A DNA stretch of 54,034 bases, taken from Gaertneriomyces semiglobifer. Its lineage: Eukaryota > Chytridiomycota > Chytridiomycetes > Spizellomycetales > Spizellomycetaceae. Below, one piece after another: positions 8,605-19,369 of this stretch; within the stretch, counting starts at the first letter, position 1; each line of letters begins with the position of its first letter. Position numbers and translations under genes: made by a program. Location: positions 1-54,034 of the forward strand of contig JAHLKF010000047.1 of the NCBI GenBank assembly GCA_025558075.1, given 5' to 3'. The notes beneath the pieces were generated by a model. The model searched no databases and was not told the origin of the DNA. It worked only from the letters and a program-made list of their open reading frames with translations.

Positions 8605-11252
8605 CGGCCCGACAATTTCTTCGACATTGACCCATCGGCTGATTTGAACATTCCACCCGACAATAGGTGTCGAACGACGGCATATCGAGCGAACCTCCTA
8701 GCAACATCCACAGAAGGCCCATGCCTGTTGGTATGCACAGCATGGTTTCTCATTACTTTGTTGAATGACCCAAACTTCTCTGACATGTACAACACTGCCG
8801 GGCCGAACTCGCGGATATTTTCAACGACATGTGCAAGGGTGTGGTACTTCGCATGGGCAGAGAGCCATGACACATTGATATCTGCAATGGTTGCCATCAT
8901 TGCTTGTAGAGACCGCTGAAGAACATCGAGATAAGTATCGACGTCGGAGATCCTGCAACTGAACAACTGTACCGACACCGTCGCTAAATATTGCCATGCT
9001 TTCAGCCATTTCTGCGACAACAGGCCTTGGAACACCGGTACAGCCACTTGGACAAATGCTCGGCGATCTTTTCCCTGCAATGACCCAACGTACTGAACGA
9101 GCTGATTGCCACGCAATGGTCTTGGAAATCCCACTGATGACAATGCATCGATGCACACTGTCAACACTTTCTGATCCTTATCTGAAAGTTCTTTTATAGA
9201 TGCGACCATGAGATACTCGATCAAACCGAGCGACAACGTATGAAGGATTTCCACAGGGATGTGTCGATGTCCACTGAACCCATATCCAAGTCGAAACATT
9301 GGACTGATCATGTCTTCAACAGAAATCGCCGGAAATGACACCTGCATATGACCCTGCACATCCTCGCGCGTACATCCAGGATTTCGATCGATGAATTCTC
9401 GCATTTTGGATATGAAGAATGCACCGTACTTACAATCAATGCCGGTCGACTTCTTATCGTGGTCAAGAGCTGCCTTCGTTGTACGAGGATCTAATGCGAC
9501 AAGCAACCTGCGACGCAGGACCTCCTGCGTACCTCCCCATTGCCTTCTCTGGTGGGTTTCTGTCGTTGTCATTCCGTATAAACCATCAACTGTCGTTGCA
9601 TCCCTTTTTACTTCACAGAAGCGACAAAACCGAAGACCTCGTCGAATGTCAATACCTGCTGCAAGCTCATTGGTCATTGGATTATCGCATTCGATGAGAA
9701 ATACACCACCTACGGCAAGTATCTCTTCCCTTTGCATTACGTCGTATGCATTGATGCCCTTTTCCAACCCAGATACAACGTCTTGGAGCACTTCGCGGCC
9801 GATTTGCAAAGGAGAAAGAGTGTTCGACGTTGCAAGAAAGTGGACATTATAATTGAGTTGAATGTACTCAAACGGAAGGCCGGCAAGCTGGAAATACCAA
9901 TTGTAATGGGCATTCCATTTCTTAGAGACATTCCCGGAGACAGCATCGCAAAAGAGAATCAATGGAACCATGACGATACGCTTGCCTTGGGCCTTTTCTC
10001 GCAGAAACCTGGCTCTGTCGCTGATCGCTAATGCATACTCTCTGTTGTAGTGAATGCGTCGTCGAATGGAAGATTCACAATCAATCTCGTACCTCCCACG
10101 GACCTCCGACGTATCTGGACCAGGTTCGAGAAGACATTCCGTTCGAAATAATCCTTCGTCATTGCTGATCCAGTACCCATTGTCAACTTCGAAGACGAAT
10201 TTGCCTTTGACATGGAGATATCCCTGCCGCACACAGAAACCATCGATAAGTAGCAGGTCAACATCACCGCCACCCGATTGACACCAAGCTAACTTGCCAA
10301 CATAGTAGCTGAATATTCCCTGGGAGATCATTGGGGCCGCAAAATGTGGATCTGTTTTCCACCGTGTGGATTGATACAGTTCGGCGACGGCATTGCCGGT
10401 ATCTTCTGGAAAGAGACGCAGGTGCTGCATCACCCGGGGATTGGCGAGCTCTTGTTTGATGATATCGTTGATGTCATTTACGAAGAGCACATCACCTGAA
10501 GCGGTGGTTCTTTGGTGCGTATGCATGCTGATAGTACATTTGATTTTTTCAATCTCATTCTTGACGCTTTTGTATGATGGCAATGTCGCTCCGAGCTGCC
10601 GGGCCCACCACCATATTAGTTTCGCAAGTCCCTCTGAGATTGGATGTCGAGGAAGCGTCAAAAAGAAAGCGCAAAGAGCAACTCCTTTGCTCGAGAACGG
10701 AGCGTAGTCAGCCGACCCACAGAGATCACAAGGAAAATCATTCTCCGCATCACTGTCGGTACTGTCAAAGTCGAATTCCGAGTCGGTATCCGAGCTAACA
10801 TCTTGTGTCAAACCTCCCGTGGAGCTCCCAGCGTCATCGAACACATCGACGACTTGTGCTACTTCTACTTCATCCGCAATTCTGTCGAAGGTACGTTCGA
10901 TCAATTCACGTTCTGTGTATCTCCATTCGCTTACGTGCCCATAATATTTCTCTTCTGTATATGAATTCTGAGGGTGGACAAACGAAAATGCCTCTGGATT
11001 GGAATTTGCAGATTGGAAGTCTGAACCTTCGGATGCCGGTACTGTTGGTGCATCACTTGGTGTAGGTGTACCTCTTCTGACAGATTGTGAGCTCTGATTT
11101 CGCAGCAGACGCTGATGACGATGCGCTTCACGAATGTGCCGTGTGGAGGTCAAATGCCGACGTAAGATGTGGATTTTGTTCTTAAGAGTGATGCCGCATA
11201 ACGTGCAACGTGCCTCTGTAGAGAGGATCTCGAAAGCGTCAAGGTATAGCAT
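8601..11252 (-). CDS. Transposase, CMC/Plavaka-like, of a type common in agaricomycetes
   Basis: This 883-aa frame starts at ATG 11252 with a C2H2-like zinc finger (CTLCGITLKNKIHILRRHL). An acidic linker follows. The core includes VPLILFCDAVSGNVSKKWN and NYNVHFLATSN, a conserved block I associate with large transposases of agaricomycete genomes, then DCKYGAFF and the GCTREDVQGH segment. The acidic catalytic residues cannot be placed with certainty by eye. The frame ends early at 8601 because one base is missing near 8616; with it the protein continues to 8080 (1058 codons). It is the main gene of the transposon 5899-11761. Confidence 0.7.
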   Translation of the reverse strand: MLYLDAFEILSTEARCTLCGITLKNKIHILRRHLTSTRHIREAHRHQRLLRNQSSQSVRRGTPTPSDAPTVPASEGSDFQSANSNPEAFSFVHPQNSYTEEKYYGHVSEWRYTERELIERTFDRIADEVEVAQVVDVFDDAGSSTGGLTQDVSSDTDSEFDFDSTDSDAENDFPCDLCGSADYAPFSSKGVALCAFFLTLPRHPISEGLAKLIWWWARQLGATLPSYKSVKNEIEKIKCTISMHTHQRTTASGDVLFVNDINDIIKQELANPRVMQHLRLFPEDTGNAVAELYQSTRWKTDPHFAAPMISQGIFSYYVGKLAWCQSGGGDVDLLLIDGFCVRQGYLHVKGKFVFEVDNGYWISNDEGLFRTECLLEPGPDTSEVRGRYEIDCESSIRRRIHYNREYALAISDRARFLREKAQGKRIVMVPLILFCDAVSGNVSKKWNAHYNWYFQLAGLPFEYIQLNYNVHFLATSNTLSPLQIGREVLQDVVSGLEKGINAYDVMQREEILAVGGVFLIECDNPMTNELAAGIDIRRGLRFCRFCEVKRDATTVDGLYGMTTTETHQRRQWGGTQEVLRRRLLVALDPRTTKAALDHDKKSTGIDCKYGAFFISKMREFIDRNPGCTREDVQGHMQVSFPAISVEDMISPMFRLGYGFSGHRHIPVEILHTLSLGLIEYLMVASIKELSDKDQKVLTVCIDALSSVGFPRPLRGNQLVQYVGSLQGKDRRAFVQVAVPVFQGLLSQKWLKAWQYLATVSVQLFSCRISDVDTYLDVLQRSLQAMMATIADINVSWLSAHAKYHTLAHVVENIREFGPAVLYMSEKFGSFNKVMRNHAVHTNRHGPSVDVARRFARYAVVRHLLSGGMFKSADGSMSKKLSGR

Positions 11253-11761
11253 TGTAGAAAGGTGATGACGACAACAACTACGACGGCATCTACACCGCCG
11301 AAACGAAGGGCGACGACGATAACGTCTACGACGGCATCTACACTACCGAAAAGGAGAAGCGGCCGACCCCATAGATCTTACTGCAGGTGATATGGAACTT
11401 GAACGTGCAAGTAGAAAAAGAGGCAACACGCGCTAAGTTAGAGACTGTATAGAAGATGTAGATGTCCCCAGGAGCTCCCCATGTATATGTATAGGATATG
11501 TAGGCCCGGTTGTCCCCAGGAGCTCCGGACAGAGGTGTGCAGGATATGTAGAAAGTGGTGCTCCTGGGGAGCTCCAGGCGGATGCAAAACTAACCTCCTA
11601 GCACTGACCTCCGTCAGGACATCCAGCTTATCTCCGTAGGAGCTCCATGAGCATACATTTTGTGTGTCCAGCAAAATCATGCGGGGGGACAAAACTTCGC
11701 ATGTACTGACGTACTCCATTACCTAAGCACTCCCGTGGGACATCCCCCAGGGTTAGGGGTG

Positions 11762-11868
11762 TAGTTTAACTGAGGTCGGGCACCTACACACACTGAGATC
11801 TCTAGACTTAGACATAATAATGAGCTTATTACAAGGATAAAGCACATAGCTGTGATCCTCTGCAACAC
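11762..11868 (+). repeat. Second copia LTR, 3' piece
   Basis: The sequence from TAGTTTAACTGA to CTCTGCAACA matches the 3' half of the LTR at 4911-5147. It completes the LTR begun at 5758 and interrupted by the transposon. The following sequence (CGCTTGGCGCAAC) is unrelated to the retrotransposon leader, so the LTR ends here. Confidence 0.75.
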
Positions 11869-12382
11869 GCTTGGCGCAACACTGCATGAGCGAACAAAAA
11901 ATCCGTTACACCTCTGCAAAAACTAGCTGTAGTCCTCTATGCATGGGGCTCATATCCTGTTGTGCAGGAAATAGCTCTGCTAGTTCAATGTCTATCTATC
12001 TATGTATCTTGTCTAGAGATCTACACCCCTAACCCTGCCGCACACCCAGCGGACCTACATTTTTCCCTCCCGTGGGACATGTCCGAGCGCATGTAAAAGG
12101 CATACCGCCAGACGTCCGACGTACATTTTCAGTTCAATCTCCGTCAGCACTCCAAGGCCATGATCTCCGTGAGACATCCAGCTTTGTAGCGTCAGAGCTC
12201 CTGCGAAGATCCTGTGGATGTGTGCCCGGATACCTTTTACCAGGGCATTCATCGGGGGTTCCCTGCATACTGGGTTTACCGCTGGATGCTGCTTACACCC
12301 ACAATAATATTGCATTATAATACAGCATCAGTGTTCATATACGTCGAAGATATGACTGCCTTGATCACAGTTCTTTGCCGGG

Positions 12383-12530
12383 ATCGCTGCTTTCCTCTTC
12401 CTCCAAACCCATTGGCTCCGCGATACCTTCTTCGATATCACCGAAACTCAGTATCCTCGGACATGGTTTCAGTGATATCGAAGACGGTATCGCGGAGCCA
12501 GTGGATTTGGAGGAAGAGGAAAGCAGCGAT
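12383..12530. repeat. 59-bp foldback from the acidic tail of the second transposon gene
   Basis: Arms 12383-12441 and 12472-12530 are inverted copies with about 30 bp between them. Each arm resembles the Glu-rich coding tail near 6259-6330 of the autonomous element. Transcribed, it would form a long hairpin. Confidence 0.65.
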
Positions 12531-12728
12531 CTCGACAAGGAATCATGATGTGTTCTGGGTGGAAAATGAACTTGGAAGAAAATCGCGAGTTGAACTGTTG
12601 GAGGGAGGCAAATGCCATGGAAACGGACATTGCTAACGGACGTGGCAAACGGACGGATGTCCGGGGGATCTCCACAGAGTCGACATGCAGCGCAGATCCT
12701 TGTAGATGTGCCCTCCCACATACTAACC

Positions 12729-12910
12729 CTGTTGCAGAGGATCCTGCTGAGGCTCTGGTCCTTCTAATAAGCTTATGTGTATTCAAGTCTGAGGTTCTAA
12801 CAGTACAGTTGAATGCCCGGCATAAGAGAACCACCCGACGGAAAAGATCACGTGTCAGGTGTTAGGGCACCCAGTCACATGGGTCACATGCTCATGGGCA
12901 CATGACGCAC
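12729..12910 (-). repeat. Diverged copia LTR, reverse orientation
   Basis: The piece starts TGTTGCAGAGGATC and keeps AATAAGCTTATG, ACCCGACGGAAA and CAGTCACATGGGTCACATG in the order of the LTR at 26074-26284. It is clearly older than the other copies and lies inside the non-autonomous element. Confidence 0.6.
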
Positions 12911-13216
12911 GTGTGTGTGCTGATATGGATAAGAACCCATGTCATAGCGCGCGCCCTGGTTAGGGTATCCCTATGACGTGTATGTCACCGGGACCCCCTT
13001 ACAACAAACCCAGCAGCTCCAACGGATGTCCCCAAGGATGTGTAGCGGGACTACATTGACGTGACTCCTTCAGGACATCATGTGTACCTTCGTAGGAGCA
13101 TCCGCGTATGCTCTCTGAATGTGCGGCCAAAATGTGCTGGGGAACAAAACTTCGCATGTACTGACGTACTCCATTACCTAAGCACTCCCGTCGGACATCC
13201 TGCAGGGTTGGGGGTG

Positions 13217-13708
13217 TATGTAAGAGCCCGATGCCAGGGTCATGTCTAGCACGAACGCTCACGTGACGGTGGGTGTTAGGGCTTACGTAAGACGCGCGTC
13301 TTACACGCGTCAGTACGCGTGCCTACGCGCGCGCCCTGGGTAGGGTAGCCCCTATGACAGGTATGTCACCGGGACCCTGTTACGACACGGTGTACATGTG
13401 CAGAATGAGTACCAGCTTTAGCTTGTGTGCCAGCATAGGTTTTATGTATGATTTATAGCTATTAAAAGGGCAAGCAGACTATTATGGAGTAGCTGGACTA
13501 GCTTAGCTTTTCTGCATAGTTACTATTGCCGTCTGTAATATATAGTCTTGTTTGGTAACTCGTTGCACAACGTTCAGTTATTTAGCAGTGCCCACCTGTG
13601 GGTGGCTGTGCGAGTTCATTAACTGGTTAATTGTCTGGCGAACCGAGATATACATTCCCTTGGTTTACCACTATGCGACGGTTTTGTATTATAAAAATCT
13701 ATCCACCC
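13217..13708. other. Intergenic, repeat-derived sequence
   Basis: There is no supported gene here. A block near 13325-13385 (GCGCGCGCCCTGGGTAGGGTA through GTCACCGGGACCC) is a direct repeat of about 12948-13000, which points to further fragments of old repeats. Confidence 0.5.
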
Positions 13709-13960
13709 TCAGTTCAAGCTGCATGCTAATACCATCATTATGATCAAGCCGAGTGTGGTTACTCCGCTGAATACTGCGGCAACCACTGCATTACCATATG
13801 CATACTGGGCGTTAACCCCCCGTACAACCACGTAGTATGTGCCACCAATGATCACCTCGTCGACCCTGCTGGCCAGATACGATGACATGCAGAGTACTAC
13901 GATGTTGAGCACGATGCTAAATATCCCGATACATACTATGCCTCCTCCTTTGCTACCCAT
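13709..13960 (-). CDS. Small two-TM membrane protein, hypothetical
   Basis: This 83-aa frame starts at ATG 13960 (MGSKGGGIVCIGIF). Residues about 7-29 and 60-80 are strongly hydrophobic, and the protein ends in CSLN. No family was recognised. The two clean membrane segments in one short frame make chance less likely, but it could be one exon of a larger gene. It stands alone between the transposon cluster and the lysophospholipase gene. Confidence 0.35.
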   Translation of the reverse strand: MGSKGGGIVCIGIFSIVLNIVVLCMSSYLASRVDEVIIGGTYYVVVRGVNAQYAYGNAVVAAVFSGVTTLGLIIMMVLACSLN

Positions 13961-15810
13961 CGTTTAGTGGTGAGGCCAACTGCCTGGTGCGAAATTCGGC
14001 CAGACGTGAATGGCGAAAAAATACTGTGTCGCCGATTTCAACCGGGTGTCGTTCACCGAGTCTATTCGTAGGCTTTGCCTTTGAGAGATAAGTCTACCGG
14101 TGTATGCCGTAACTAGTGTTCTATTTGTTGCTTTCAAATTAAGGATGGTTATGTTGATGCTCTGAGGTGCTCATTAGATTTTGAATGTTCGTGCTGTCGG
14201 TCTTTCGCCTTGTTTTATCTGAATCCTTGGCGGGGATAGCACCTAATATGCCCCAATGTTTTCGTGTAAGGCGCACTGTTTGGAGCCGTAGCAATGCAAT
14301 GCGCAGGTTCACCTTTCACTGATAAATATATATCTTCCTTACAGACAAACGGTGGTGGGTTGTGCCCGAGTCTGAGTTCGGCGAAACAACTGTGACCTTC
14401 GGTTTGTTATATAAATGTAGTACATTGGAGACTCTCTTCTGGTCAATTCCGTCTTTTCACCCTTTTTATCTTGTGCATCTTTACAGCGATTTTGTCTCTC
14501 TCCCCCCCCCCCCCAAAGCCCCCCCCCCCCAAGCCCCCCCCCCAAGCCCCCCCCAAGCCCCTATCCGGCCGCAGGAGGTAAAAACCTTGGCCCGACCCAA
14601 CCATAAATGCTGCCACTGGACGCAGCATGTGCCGCTCCCTAATTAATAGCTGGCAACGATTGCTTTTTATTGACCCTTAGCCCGTGTCGGTAATCACGCC
14701 GCCTCTTCTCGGCTCACCAAGCCATGCGAAAAGGGAATTGCTGAAAATGAATGTTGTGTGGAATGGCGGCGAATGGTTCAAACGTGCTGTCTGTCGATCC
14801 AGATTTCATCAATAGATGGTAGATTGACAAAAATGCGGTTGATTTGTTGTGCTTCACTCGCCGTTCTGGATGGATTCTCGTGAAGGGACAGATATTGAAA
14901 GGAGCGAAGCCACATGCAGCCGAGGGGGCTGGATTTCTTGGTTGCTTTTCGCAGAAGCGTCGAGAGCCCGAATTTCTGCTTCCCATCGTTTTCTCGTCGT
15001 ATTTGCCAAATCCACACACTCCTGCCACAGGAGAAATGTTTGAGTATTGCTTGACCGAGACATCCGGGGAGCCATCGTAATAATAACATGGCAGACACTG
15101 CACTAGCACCAATCCATGCAGAGTTGGACGAGTTTCCAAGGCATCCATTCTAGGCATCCAATTCCCCATCCAAAAAGCCCAGGAACCTTCGAAGAGAGCC
15201 GAGGGAGAAACAAAATATCGAGGGTAAGTAAGACTTCACATGCTATTGGACATTCTCATGCCAAGCAGCATGCAGTCGGTTAGGTGGTCCGAAGGGCCAT
15301 ATACGTAAGTATTGTCGGCCACATCCTCGCCTCTTCAGGGCAGCATCATGACACCGGTCGAAAGCAAACCATTGTACCAATGCTTTATTTTTTTTAAGCA
15401 TCTCAGTTTTATACGGGCGCTATTGTTTTTTCGATCTCTTTGGTACGCCATCAGGTATTTGGTATTTTATCTTTGGCATTTCCCGATCCGAATTTTTCCA
15501 AATAACTTTTGGCATCCATTGCATAATATGAGCAGGTTACTTGCCACTACCACTTAAAAAATGCCTTGATTCCGCCATACTTCAGTCTCTCTCCGTAAGC
15601 GCACCACATATTCCTGCAACACGAGGACGCAAGACAACCACGTCCTATTGCAATCATACACAAAAGAACAGCTGCAAGAGCTTGTAGACAAGGTTTGCTC
15701 ACGAGCCATCACATGTTAAAAATATCCGTGGAAGGAGCAAGCCAACAATAAAATGAATACCAGAGCGAGAGTGACATTGATTCTCATTCGGAGTGGCAAG
15801 CGATCCACCC
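13961..15810. other. Intergenic region with a poly-C tract
   Basis: No gene is firmly supported. At 14502-14560 there are runs of C (8 to 14) separated by AAAG or AAG. A minus-strand frame at 14854-15075 contains a helical stretch (ANTTRKRWEAEIRALDASAK) and could be an exon, but overlapping frames are equally long and no splice model stands out. Confidence 0.4.
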
Positions 15811-17970
15811 TCAAGATTCAGCCGACGTATCCGTAGTAAACGGGATTGTCGGTGGATTGCTACCTCCACGCCATCCTTGCGTTGCCGGAGTACCCCACGC
15901 GTTGTTGGTATTGCCCTCCATGCTGCCATTCCAACAGTACTGTTGGAAGCAAGATTTGCACTGGGACGGCAACGGAATTGTTGTGCTGGTTTGTTGTGCT
16001 GCGGCGTCGCGCCAAGGTCTACCGATAAGAATGCATGCAAGACACGTTGGCCATGGCTGCGGCATCTCCCCGTCGTTTAGATACAGCGGATCAGCGTGCG
16101 TTGTGATGGCCATCCCATTGGAGTAAAACCCGTCAATCTCGTCCTGCGAATACGTTAATTTGAACGTACTGTAATTCGTATTCGTCACCGCAGATCGGTT
16201 GGGTATGTAAACTAGCATGGGTCCCGCATAGGACGTGTTGCCGCCTCCGTTGCTCGCCAATGCTCCGCATCCAAAAACAGTGTTACGCTCGAGTAATCCC
16301 TGAGCGACCCATGCCTCTGGGATCATCGGCACAGGAGGGAATCGGTCTGGCAGATTCATCCACGTAGCGTATTGAGCCGAAATAATGACGGACGTTGCAT
16401 TTGGATAGTAGTTTACGGTATCTGCGGATACGTCACCTGCAAGAATGACATCCACATCTCGTGCTACTTGTATCAGCGGGAATAGTGGCAGATTTTGGCC
16501 ATTCTCCCCGCCGTCCACCAGCTCAATGTTCAAGTCATTTGCGACGGAAGAGTTGCTGAGTTGGCTTTGGTGGAAGGGGTTCGGAATAATGGCGGTGTCC
16601 CGACCTTCCTCACTCAACTTGGAGGCGATAGGTTGAAGAAACGAATCTGTGCCACCCAGCTGCTCCATGGCGACGTTGAACAGTGACGACGATGTGCCCG
16701 CAATGAAAGAGCTATGGTCAAAGTCATTTACACAGGGTGGCCTGATCGCCTGAAAGGGGGATCCTTCCTGCAGCGGCTGGTGCTGTGGTTGGTCATTGGA
16801 GACGAATGTTCCGTAGTACTTTGTTTGGACAAAGGCATTGATGGCCGGATTGAAAGAACCAGTGTCAAAAACATTTGCCTCCCACTGCGAGGGAGATTGA
16901 AACGCCAAATGAATGAGATATCATGACGAGAAATGGTGTTACTTAGACTGTCACCTACCACGTTAGACATAACGGTGACCCTCTTCTCTTGCGGAGAGCG
17001 TTGAGCAAAAACCACCAGCGGAAAAGGGAACGTATGGTTTGCAAGGCTCGACAAGGCGGCAAGGCTAGACCATGTAGGGGTGAAGGCTGCCCCATCTGCG
17101 ATATTCTGGTCGATGTGAGGACTACATGGGATACGATCAGCGCGAATCTTCTGCTTGTCCGTCTCCAATTTCCGGGTTTGTGGCGACTTACCCTAGCAAT
17201 TGGCTCCAGTAGTCTGTTAGGGTAACCTTGAAGCCTGCGCCGGCCTTTTGGTCAACAGCGTTCGCAGCTTGATTATACTCTTTAACATTCCGAAACGCGC
17301 TAAGACCACCCTGGCCTGCCGGTAAGATCAGATTGGTGTCAAGATCCCAAGCACCAAACATTGAGGTAAGGGGAGCAAAGTCCGCAATGGCTAACGACGA
17401 CACTAGCCATGCGCCGCCAGACAGACCGCCCAAGTACGAAGCAATTTGCAGAACACCCCCGGTTCCGGCAGCCGCGGCCGTCTCATTCCGGACGTCGAAG
17501 GCATTCAACACAGATGCACCGCCGAGCATGGCACGGTAGCCCCCGCCGCTTATCGAGATGGCGATATTTGGCAAACGCGGCCCACTCGTAAAATCATTGA
17601 TGTTGAGACCCGATATGTTGGCCCTCATCAAATAGTCTCGCCAGGCAGGTATAGAGGCCGTACGCTTAGCAGAGACCCATTGTTCCTCTTCCGGACTGAT
17701 CCGCTGGATTTTGGATGAACCCATATATTTACTGTGAACACATGTTCCCTCTCATTGGAATGTATTGATCTGACCACCTACCAAAGAGGCAGAATGTCGG
17801 ATGATCGAGCTATCAGGGCATGCGACGTAGTTTGGTGCATACGTAGACGGCCGTACAATGTCACGCCTTTGTAGAAACGGCACCGGTACAGTGATAACGG
17901 CTACGATTGAGAAGGACACCCACACCAGTAACCAAGAAGTTCTTACAGCGGAAACCTTGCTGGTTACCAT
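15811..17970 (-). CDS. Secreted lysophospholipase (phospholipase B), four exons
   Basis: This fungal PLB/cPLA2-family enzyme hydrolyses acyl esters of (lyso)phospholipids, usually at the wall or outside the cell. Exons on the minus strand are 17970-17782, 17703-17192, 17121-16959 and 16884-15811. They total 1938 nt, or 645 aa, the usual family length. ATG 17970 gives a signal peptide (SWLLVWVSFSIVAVITVPV). Then come YAPNYVACP, ISPEEEQW, the ISGGGYRAM arginine block, the GLSGGAW serine nucleophile, a WSSLAAL segment, the catalytic aspartate in LVDGGENGQNLPLFP, and the closing CKSCFQQYCW. All three introns are GT-AG with GTAGGT or GTAAGT donors. The gene looks intact and is host-derived. Confidence 0.88.
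16885..16958 (-). other. Lysophospholipase intron 3 (74 nt)
   Basis: The donor is GTAGGT and the acceptor CTCGCAG, with CTAAGTAAC inside as a possible branch site. Splicing joins RVTVMSNV to WEANVFDTGSF. Confidence 0.7.
17122..17191 (-). other. Lysophospholipase intron 2 (70 nt)
   Basis: The donor is GTAAGT and the acceptor CATGTAG. Splicing joins YWSQLLG to PHIDQNIADG in frame. Confidence 0.75.
17704..17781 (-). other. Lysophospholipase intron 1 (78 nt)
   Basis: The donor is GTAGGT after the TCTTTG codons and the acceptor is ATCCAG before CGGATC. Removing it fuses the CPDSS...SASL segment to ISPEEEQW in frame, as in the family. Confidence 0.75.
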
Positions 17971-18021
17971 TGCTGCTACCGCCACAAATTTCTGTCTCTT
18001 TTGGCCATGTGGGATGTTTCC

Positions 18022-18728
18022 GGCCAATGGGCCTTTTCAAGTCGAAACTGAACTGGACCCGTCAGAGCCGGCCGATTCAGACTCTCGACTGGTGACCAAT
18101 ACTGACACAGATCCGATGGCATCTGGCCAATGGGCCTTTTCAAGTCGGAACCTGAACTGGACCCGTCAGAGCCGGCCGATTCAGACTCTCGACTGGTGAC
18201 CAAAACTGACACAGATCCGATGGCATCTGGCCAATGGGCTTTTCAAGTCGGAACCTGAACTGGACTCGTCAGAGCCAGCCGGTTCAGATTCTCGACTGAT
18301 GCCCAAAACTGACACAGATCCGATGGCATCTGGCCAATGGGCCTTTTCAAGTCGGAACCTGAACTGGACCCGTCAGAGCCGGCCGATTCAGACTCTCGAC
18401 TGATGCCCAAAACTGACACAGATCCGATGGCATCTGGCCAATGGGCCTTTTCAAGTCGGAACCTGAACTGGACCCGTCAGAGCCGGCCGATTCAGACTCT
18501 CGACTGGTGACCAAAACTGACACAGATCCGATGGCATCTGGCCAATGGGCCTTTTCAAGTCGGAACCTGAACTGGACCCGTCAGAGCCGGCCGATTCAGA
18601 CTCTCGACTGATGCCCAAAACTGACACAGATCCGATGGCATCTGGCCAATGGGCCTTTTCAAGTCGGAACCTGAACTGGACCCGTCAGAGCCGGCCGGTT
18701 CAGATTCTCGACTGATGACCAAAACTGA
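18022..18728. repeat. 104-bp minisatellite, about seven copies
   Basis: The unit GGCCAATGGGCCTTTTCAAG followed by GAACCTGAACTGGACCCGTC and a CTCGACTG(G/A)TG end recurs at about 18022, 18125, 18229, 18332, 18436, 18540 and 18644. Copies differ by a few bases. It lies just upstream of the lysophospholipase start, in its probable promoter. Confidence 0.85.
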
Positions 18729-19066
18729 GAGATGCGAAGGGCATCTGGACCAGGCTTCGCACATATTGGTCATTGGCTTGTGCAGGATACTGCATCAGAT
18801 TACAGGGACAGGGAAAGTGACGTGTTGCTGATGTTTCTGGCGTACCTGATCTAGGATTGCCGGAGCATGAACGTATGAATCACGTAATCAGCTGTTTAGA
18901 AACTCCGCTAAGGCCATGTGTGTGTGTCGGAATGTTAGGTTCCTCAGCGAGTGAGAGTGCGCACGGTGTGCATGGCTATATAAAAAGGGACCTCGAAATG
19001 CGCTCGCCGTCGATGCGCCATGTAAAACAGCTCTCCTAATCAACAAACCACTAAACAGAGCCCGCA

Positions 19067-19369
19067 ATGAACCCTAGGGGCATTCTACGTCTCGGCATCC
19101 TCCTGTACCTGCACGTGCTATGCGCAGCTCAAACGACAACGACGCAAAGGCTATGCTGCGAGTGCAGAGACGAAATTGGGCGCGACAACTCTCGCACAGT
19201 TGTTTGTTGTGACCAATACAGATATCGAGGCTTCACTGCACTCAACGACCCGGCACTCGGGTGCATTTTCTCTGGTCCGACTCAACCTCCACAGTCATCG
19301 TGGGCTGACTGCTGCTACGATTGGGTCGATGTTGGGGTTACGGACGGGTTCAGTTGCCTTCCATGCTAA
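19067..19369 (+). CDS. Small secreted cysteine-rich protein
   Basis: This 100-aa frame starts at ATG 19067. A signal peptide is evident (GILRLGILLYLHVLCAAQ). The mature part has ten cysteines, including CCEC, VVCC and DCCYDW. A TATAAAAAGG sequence near 18977 lies about 90 nt upstream, a plausible promoter. Small secreted cysteine-rich proteins of fungi include effectors, hydrophobin-like and antimicrobial proteins; the spacing here does not fit a hydrophobin. The exact role is unknown. Confidence 0.6.
   Translation: MNPRGILRLGILLYLHVLCAAQTTTTQRLCCECRDEIGRDNSRTVVCCDQYRYRGFTALNDPALGCIFSGPTQPPQSSWADCCYDWVDVGVTDGFSCLPC

Larger units (their letters stand above)
5899..11761. mobile_element. Autonomous DNA transposon with CACCCCTAACCCT ends and TA target duplication
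   Basis: The ends are CACCCCTAACCCT (5899-5911) and its exact reverse complement (11749-11761), flanked by TA on both sides. The boundary is proved by the target: joining the left flank to the right flank over one TA recreates the LTR sequence seen at about 5030-5060 (CCGTCGGG-TA-GTTTAACTGA). Inside are a large transposase gene and a second gene, both on the minus strand. Motifs such as GGACATCC and AGGAGCTCC are scattered near both ends, as in CACTA-like elements with subterminal repeats. Assignment to the CMC/Plavaka-like group is an inference. Confidence 0.85.
12024..13216. mobile_element. Non-autonomous 1.19-kb relative of the transposon
   Basis: It begins CACCCCTAACCCT (12024-12036) and ends AGGGTTGGGGGTG (13204-13216), flanked by TA on both sides. 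Its left ~340 bp matches 5899-6240 and its right ~80 bp matches 11680-11761. The transposase is absent. The middle holds a scrap of the second gene as a foldback and a diverged, inverted copia LTR. It could be moved by the transposase of its larger neighbour, an inference from the shared ends. Confidence 0.75.

Noticed and set aside
14714..15169. A 151-aa gene on the minus strand
   Set aside because: Three overlapping frames of similar length exist, none with a domain or good splice sites.
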